Source: Ecdyonurus torrentis (lineage: Eukaryota > Arthropoda > Insecta > Ephemeroptera > Heptageniidae). Taken from it: 64,000 nt of DNA. The stretch covers positions 11,304,231-11,368,230 of the forward strand of contig OX439131.1 of the NCBI GenBank assembly GCA_949318235.1, in the 5' to 3' direction. A program made the translations under genes and the position numbers. Positions 55,905 to 64,000 of the stretch are shown one piece after another (position 1 is the stretch's first letter; each line of letters starts with the position of its first letter). The notes beneath the pieces are model-generated. The model was not told the DNA's origin and searched no databases. It saw only the letters and a list, made by a program, of their open reading frames with translations.

Positions 55905-56160
55905 TGAAGGGCAAGAAGCGTGCGGGCCGCGGGCAAGAGTTGAGGTAGCGCTAGGTTGAGCTGAACCATGCACATATACTCACATAGAGTTTGGCCCGCG
56001 GCAGTGCAGGCATAAGCAGGAGGGCCTCACGGGTCTTATACACCATCACGGCACGCGCCCAGGTCATGCCTCGCTACCCACAGCATCACGTGATCTGTCT
56101 GGCTGCCGTGCCGTGACACTCGCCCGCTATCCATCCACTTATAGCTAGATCACTTTCATA
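55905..56160 (-). other. Strongest GC/CpG island in the window
   Basis: About 250 bases are GC-rich with many CpG (for example GTGCGGGCCGCGGGC and CACGGCACGCGCCCAGG), in sharp contrast to both flanks. On the minus strand a 38-residue frame runs from ATG at 56067 to a stop at 55951, with G- or C-ending codons and a consensus splice donor, GTGAGT, inside it at 55978-55983. CACGTG lies at 56087-56092. It could be a promoter with a first exon on the minus strand, or a regulatory island without coding. I recognise no protein family. Confidence 0.4.
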
Positions 56161-56831
56161 GGTGAAAGATGGTGCTTTCTTTCATAACTTTCTTGATTTA
56201 TGGGTAGCTGACAGGTATTAGAGACCAGTAGGTTATATCTAATGGTTTCAGATTTCATATTTTGTTACGTAACTGTTGAGAAGATACTTAAGATATTTAA
56301 TATCTTTGTTTTTATAAACAAAATAAGTCTACCGTATTATTATTATTTAAAAAGTTTCATAATTTGAACCAAAATTTTAGTCTGCGTGAAAATTTTATTT
56401 TGTTTCCATTGTTTACTATAACGTAAGCCATTATGTTTCAAAAGCTTTACTAAAACAAAATTAAGTATAAATATTAAAACTGAGCTCACAGTTAGATCAA
56501 AGAAAATACAAAAATGCCACAACTATAAGCTTTCAAATGGCATTTATGGAAGAAGAAGAAAAAAATTGATAGGAAATAATTGTTTTCTACAGTATAATAA
56601 TTAAAAAAAAAAATGCAAAATATCTTTCCTAACGAAAGTAACAACACAAAGAATATAAATGTTAAAGTATACATCACACGCTATTTTAAAAACTGTTTCA
56701 TGATGTTTCCCACAAAATATAATCCAACTCCAAAATTCTGGTATTTTGTAACAACAATAACAAATGAAACAATTGAATGCTAGATTCCTGCTTATATACA
56801 ATCCTGGTAATACAACACATGAAGCGAGTAC

Positions 56832-56835
<4 letters not shown>
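56161..56835. other. AT-rich noncoding stretch
   Basis: The minus-strand frames ending near 56492-56700 extend into the neighbouring GA array and are not credible. Nothing else is seen. Confidence 0.55.

Positions 56836-56911
<76 letters not shown>
56836..56911. repeat. (GA)n microsatellite
   Basis: About 76 bases of pure GA dinucleotides. Frames of 100-122 residues on both strands exist only because the dinucleotide has no stop codon in any frame. Confidence 0.96.
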
Positions 56912-56915
<4 letters not shown>

Positions 56916-56924
56916 ATCGTACGT

Positions 56925-57075
56925 ACATATATGTGTAACAAGAACGAATACGATTGTGAGTTTTGACATGATTAATTACATCGAGAGCAGAGCAGCTCAT
57001 GACAAGTCGAGTTTAGTCTCTGACACAAACCCGGCCATTGTTGTTATCAACACAAAAGAAAAACAACGAACACCA
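56925..57075. other. GC-richer patch beside the GA array
   Basis: It includes AACCCGGCCATTGTTGTTAT, where CATTGTTGTTAT resembles a Sox-type site. The plus-strand frame ending at 57090 crosses it but begins upstream of the GA array; I do not call a gene. Confidence 0.3.
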
Positions 57076-57670
57076 TTTCAACCCTTTTAATATACGTTAA
57101 TTCATCTTTTATTAAAAATAGCTTTTCAACCATTTATACTGCTTGAAATATATATTTTATATGACAAGTTCCAATTTTTTTTTTTTTTATTTATTCTAGT
57201 AATAAAAAAAAAGTTTACACGATTGTTAAACTAATTTTGATGTTAAAAAAAATTCTCTTTTGATCATTATATTTTTCAATATCAATTAAGTTTTAATAAT
57301 TTGTACAAATGTATTATAATGTATTATACAAAAAAAGTTTGAGTTCATATGAAAGGCAGTAGCTTTTTGCTTACATATACAATCATGAAGAATTACAGTG
57401 GCAAGTTGAAGGCAAAGCAAAACTTTATTTTGATGTATATTTTTTGGGATAAAGAAAAAATAAAGAAGAAGAAGAAGCAAAATTAGTTATGAAAACGCAG
57501 AAATCAATTACATAAATATGTAACATTTGTCATATATTTTCATAAGTTTTATAAATACAGTATATATCTGAAATACACTAATATTACAGGATGAGTTAAT
57601 TGTATTTTTATCCTGGCATATATATATTTTCCCTAATGTAACAGCAAACTTAAACCATCACTTTCTGAAG

Positions 57671-57702
<32 letters not shown>

Positions 57703-60167
57703 GTATAAGATCGGTATAACAAAAAAATATATATATATTCGTATCATGAGAAATTTCTTTTTTGTTTCTGTTTACTTTTTTTTTCTACAGATACCCATGC
57801 ACTTGAGGTCACATGATGTTACATTATACACACACATACACAGTTTGCAATGAAACACAAGTTAATTGACATCGGAATGTACTACGATATGTAATTGTAT
57901 TTTCTACTGCACTGTAACATTTAAAAAAATAAAAACTTTTTTTTCTCTCTGGTGCACACTTTTATATATATATATATACAACGACATTATACAAAGCTTA
58001 ATAAATCAAGTTACATGGTTATCCATCTCTTTTACCTACTTGTTAAAAGTAGCTTGTGAAGATTTAGCGAGTATGTTTCTTTTATAATATATTTCAAATC
58101 AACATATAAAGATATTACATCATTTAATTAAAAATTAAATAAATAATTTAAATTCTAACTTTATATTTATACCATTAATACAATAAATTTGATATATTTT
58201 CTATTTTATTTTGATTTAATAATATAAATTTAATGTTACAGTGTAATAAAATAAAATGATTACTTTTAGTTTTATGACGTCATAGTATTTTATATTGAAA
58301 TGCGGGTGGTTATGGTGGAGTAAGGCGATAAATTTTAATGTCTACTACCTGTGAGAGCTAACAGTGTACTGTGTTGATGTCAATTTTGTACACAGCATCC
58401 TTCTTATGTACCAAATACCACACACGTACATTATACTAAAGTTATCTATCAACCTGTATACAATCTGTCATTTCATATTGATTGATTTTTTTTAAAATTA
58501 CTTACTTATTTTGTTATCTATATAAAAATAATTAATAGTTAGTTTTCTGTCAATTTTATCATCTTTTATACAAAATTATTTCAAATTAAATTTTGCGCTT
58601 TTTGATTTTTGATTTTTTTTTTCCTACACTGTATTTCTTATTACAAAAACAGTATTATATTCAATAATAAATAAATAAAATGAAAATGATTTTATGACAA
58701 AAAAAAAGCAATTTGATTCAATAATGTTAAATTAGAACGTAGCAAAGTTAACGCAAAAAAATTTCTTTTCCTTCTCCATTTGAATTTTAATATATTAAAA
58801 TGAGAACAATAAATAAAAATGACTGGTTAAAAAAAAATTCAGGTTCTTATTAAAATTTATATTTTTTGTCTGAAAATTTTATTATAATTATACCAGTTTG
58901 ATCGATAACATCTTTCTTTTTTTTCGAAACATTATAAAAAATTAATGAATCATTGCCTAAATTAATATTTTATAGTGTAGATAAAAGCGAAGAATTTCTA
59001 ATAAAATTTCAACTATTAAAAAATTTTGAATTTTTATATGTAGACCTCACATCACACTTTTTTTTCTATTCTCTCACGATATATATTTTTTTATTTTACC
59101 TCTATCGTTTCTTTATGATGATAAAACGCCCAAGCCGCAAAGCTTTATAAAAATATTTTTTATTAAACCTTTTTTTTTTTCTGATAAATTATTTTTTATT
59201 CCACTTTTCTACTCTTTTGTTCAACTTTTACAACTGATACATTAAGACTCCAAGATTCAAAGTCATGATAGTCAATCTTCTTATTCTTTTTCAAAAACAT
59301 TCTCAAAATTAAAATAATAAAAATGTATATATACCCTGGTTTTCTTTATTCATTTTATCATTTCTTTTAACTAAAAAGCATATTATTTTTTTCTGCTTGA
59401 ATACATGTATAATATGTTACATACACTTTGCTTTTCTTATAACATTTTCTATACTTTTATTGCCGGCGGCCAACACATCACAACAACAAAAACTTTTTTA
59501 TTTTATTTTTTATTTTTCGAAAAAGAAATGGCACCAGTGGAACGAATTAAATACTTGTAATCAACGCAATTCATCCTTAATTTATATAATATATTTTTCT
59601 TAAAAAAAATTTATATCAAAAGTATTACAGTAAAATTATTTATAAATATAATAGTAAATGATATTTATATGAATATCTTTAATAAATTTTAAAGGTTTTA
59701 TTCTCACACATGATTTTTTTTTTTAATATATTAATAATAATATAATTTTTGATATAAAATGTAAAACGAATCGCAATTATAATATTCACCATATGTTTTC
59801 GCACGTATGGCTAAAATATTTAAGCGCCAAGTGCTTTTGATCTTGCGGGAGTTCAATGATTGGAAACAAAAGATATGCTAAAATCAGCAGGGGACCACAC
59901 GTACGTATGAAGGACACCAGGATGTAATTGTGCCGCAGTCCAAAATATACGAGTAATTAATTTATACATGCATATCATATCTTTTCTTTTGTTTATGAAT
60001 TCATATTATATCAATTTATTAATAATAATTGTACATTCTATTTATTCTCATTGAGTTAAAAAAAAAACTGTACCACGTAAACTGTTAAACTATCAAAACT
60101 TGTTACATCATTTTGTCTAAATTGTGCAGAATATCATTAACATTTGTTTTATTACTATATGTAAAAA

Positions 60168-60199
<32 letters not shown>

Positions 60200-60279
60200 G
60201 AATTTTTTTCTTCAATTAATTATAAAAAAAATATTATCTTTCTTTATTATCGTCTGAATCTGGAATTGTTACTATATAG

Positions 60280-60282
<3 letters not shown>
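57076..60282. other. AT-rich noncoding stretch
   Basis: It contains poly-A at 57671-57699, TGACGTCA at 58275-58282 with a mixed patch to about 58400, a mixed-composition patch at about 59820-59945, and a short TA array at 60170-60192. No credible gene. Confidence 0.55.
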
Positions 60283-60363
<81 letters not shown>

Positions 60364-60366
60364 GAA
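60283..60366. repeat. (GA)n microsatellite
   Basis: About 84 bases of GA dinucleotides with a single TAGA interruption near the right end. The arginine-glutamate frame over it is an artefact. Confidence 0.96.
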
Positions 60367-61403
60367 GTAACAACACAAAAAATATTACAAATGAGTAAAG
60401 TGAAAATATATACGTAAAAAAAAGAAGCTATATATTTTTTTAAACTTTGATAAATAAGTATTGTAAAATATATTTAAATTTTATTTACATACAATGTTGG
60501 TTAAAATTTAAAATAATTATTTACCCTCCGCGCAGTCATGAGCAGTATCGTTATGTATGGTACTGACAGTTAAACTAATGCGCAGGATAATATGAGTAAT
60601 GACTCAATTATAAACAGGCCTTTTTTTTTAATTTAAAATGAATAATTTTTTAAACAAATTGAAATAAACGTTTATAACACTTTTTTTTTCTTCTTCCATA
60701 CACAATATTATTGTATACAAAACAGTGGCACTTTGAAAATTATCGATTTTTATGTGACTCATATAATATCTAAAAGGGAGATGAAACATATTTTTTACGT
60801 AAAATAATGCAATTCAGTGACGAGGGGTGAAGGGAGAGATAGAGCGAGGAATAAAATTTGCAATAATTTCCTATTAGTCATTTGTAAAATGACGTAAAAG
60901 TAAAATTTGTATATATATATAGTTCAATAAATATTTCAAATACATACATAATATAACACATTATCAGATTCTACCATATTTTTGTATTTTATTATTTTTA
61001 GATTGAAATACGAGGTTTAGGTTCTAGTGGTCATGTTAATGTCTATGACATAACATGGTTAATATTACTACAACAGGTATTATTATACCCAGCTATCATT
61101 TGCAGCTGCTCATATACAGTATTATAGCTATATACACATATACATATAATAACCAAATAAATCCTACCGCTCAATCGAATCGATATACTCGTAAAATACA
61201 AATGAATGTATATACGTATAACGTACCTATACATAAACGTACGGGGTCATATAGTGCAACAATCTGCAATGCATCTCATGGCAACGCACACTATATGCAG
61301 TGTATGTATTAAATTTATAGTTGGCATAATATAAGCTTTAGCTTTACGTATATATACGTACTTATAGCTGAAATGCAATATTGCAAAATTTAACCCTTCT
61401 CGA

Positions 61404-61408
<5 letters not shown>
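60367..61408. other. AT-rich stretch with mixed patches
   Basis: Small patches lie at about 60525-60605 and 61020-61320. In the second, a plus-strand frame of 85 residues (61055-61312) and an overlapping minus-strand frame have no domain. The patch contains TCATGGCAACG (61277-61287), resembling half of an RFX X-box. No gene is called. Confidence 0.45.

Positions 61409-61483
<75 letters not shown>
61409..61483. repeat. (CT)n microsatellite
   Basis: About 75 bases of pure CT dinucleotides. Confidence 0.96.
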
Positions 61484-61486
<3 letters not shown>

Positions 61487-61541
61487 TAATTACACTTCCA
61501 TATCGATTTGTCTTATGCTATCCCAATGTATGTTCTTATAG

Positions 61542-61557
61542 CCCCCCCCCCCCCCCC
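61542..61557. repeat. C16 homopolymer
   Basis: Sixteen C in a row, the second such run in the window (the other is at 43705-43720). Its exact length is prone to sequencing error. Confidence 0.85.
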
Positions 61558-62806
61558 TCTTTAGTTCACTCTGCATTAAATATACTATAACTGCTGTGTC
61601 TATGCGGGTGCATAGCAAAATATTTTGTTTGAATTGTGTATAATATACGATTCCAATGATTTTAAAATAAAATATTAAGTATATTAAATTTCACATTATT
61701 ATTGTCTAAAATACTGATTTTAAATTCATTTTTAATTTTATATCAAGTACAGCTTTGATTCATGATACTATGCAAACATTAACTTGAGCATTTTGAAAAA
61801 TAACAACAATAAGTTGTTGTTGTTTTCATCTATCTCGCTAATATAGTTTTTAATATTTTGCTACAATTACATAATATATATTAATATTGAAATAAAGAAA
61901 GAAGATATTGCTATACAATAATCCTGATTAAATAAAATTTAGCATGAAAAATATTTTGATAAAATATTAAATACGTGACTTCATTGTTTCTCATATAATA
62001 TATATATTTTTTTATTATTACAAAAATAAATATAGAAAAAATAACTGTAAATATTTCTTTTTATTTATGTATACAACTTTAGTTAAAATATAAATTTAAT
62101 GGCTTTTGTGTAATGTAGTGTATAAAAAAACAAAACATCGCAAAAAAGAGATACAATAAAAAAATGGTACACAGAATCTTTTTACAAGACAATAAGGATG
62201 TAAATAGACACGTGAGCGTATTTTGATGTACATCATTTGAATCATGAAATTTTATATTTAAGGAATGTTGTAAGCGCCCTTCATTATAATGTCGTTAAAT
62301 TCATGTTTAATAATTTTTTTTTTACTTACATAAAAGAGTAATTTTTTTACATTATCATGTTTTAAATCTTACAACCATGTGTAATAGGATTTTACATATT
62401 TTCTGACCATTATAGGTGTATGTTTTTTTTTCCTTATACTATATAGTCATAGTCTATTATAGTCTTTATTTTTTCCATCGCCATATCATATGTATATAGC
62501 CCAATAAAGTGGTAGACTAAACATTCTTTTATGCTAATTTAGATTACCAAAACAACTGTTACTTTCTATTTTAAATTTTGTGCTTTAATTTTAATTTTAC
62601 AAATAAGTATTAGTACCAAAATAAAAATTTTATAATATTTTGAGCTGATATAATCGCTATAGTTATAGATTTTGAGTTAAAATAAAATCAACCTTTTGAA
62701 TTCCGGGACAAGCCAAATTTTAAAACTGGACAGCATACTATTCGCTCAGGATTTTTTTATATAAATTTCTAGTAAAATCAATATTAGAGCTTGCCATTAC
62801 TTTTGA
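61558..62806. other. AT-rich noncoding stretch
   Basis: Nothing recognisable apart from a CACGTG at 62209-62214. Confidence 0.6.

Positions 62807-64000
<1,194 letters not shown>

Noticed and set aside
55942..55968. A let-7-like string (TGAGGTAG, three bases, then TAGGTTG) in the GC island
   Set aside because: The mature sequence is interrupted, and the following bases carry no let-7 3p arm or suitable precursor hairpin; the nearby CCGCGGGC/GCCCGCGG pairing is only about eight base pairs with a large loop.
56601..57090. Overlapping frames of 100-122 residues on both strands
   Set aside because: All run through the GA array at 56836-56911, and mirror-image frames on both strands argue against coding.

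Overview
The window looks like a gene-free, very AT-rich stretch of an animal (probably invertebrate) nuclear genome. The base composition is dominated by A+T (by eye about three quarters or more). Long homopolymer A/T runs and long CT/GA, TA, TG and tetranucleotide microsatellites occur every few kilobases, and several non-autonomous DNA transposons are present. The longest open frames are short and are explained by microsatellites, inverted repeats or chance in AT-rich DNA. I recognise no protein-coding gene, rRNA or tRNA, and nothing prokaryotic (no operons, Shine-Dalgarno sites or CRISPR). The lineage cannot be fixed from this sequence; an arthropod is plausible but that is a guess.

Layout. 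1-10 kb is AT-rich DNA with microsatellites, the first copy of a dispersed repeat (6493-6790), an ATTT array (8265-8430) and a 113-bp CT array. 10-24 kb is the richest transposon zone. It holds a 528-bp hAT-like element with an 8-bp target duplication (10618-11145), a pair of related double hairpins with A-tails (11822-11919 and 22380-22516), and three copies of one short TA-flanked MITE family (11927-12139, 22718-22916, 23149-23347). It also holds a 208-bp perfect-hairpin MITE (16165-16372) and a 279-bp TA-flanked fold-back (18220-18498). 24-33 kb is mainly AT-rich DNA and simple repeats, with one complex patch at about 26.2-26.6 kb. 33-38 kb has the second copy of the dispersed repeat, a 1.2-kb TA-flanked element with arrays of subterminal motifs (34122-35334), two neighbouring fold-back elements carrying CACGTG in every arm (36993-37186, 37266-37472), and a 240-bp pure ATTC array (38333-38572).

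41-62 kb is different. Between microsatellites lie many 70-300 bp islands that are visibly richer in G+C and CpG, including one with three CACGTG sites in 54 bp (52151-52204) and the strongest island at 55905-56160. These could be cis-regulatory elements or 5' exons of a neighbouring gene, but I cannot prove either.

No genes cooperate here. The biology readable from the sequence is the activity of cut-and-paste transposons represented only by non-autonomous copies, microsatellite expansion, and an unexpected excess of the palindrome TGACGTCA (eight sites) and of CACGTG (at least thirteen sites).
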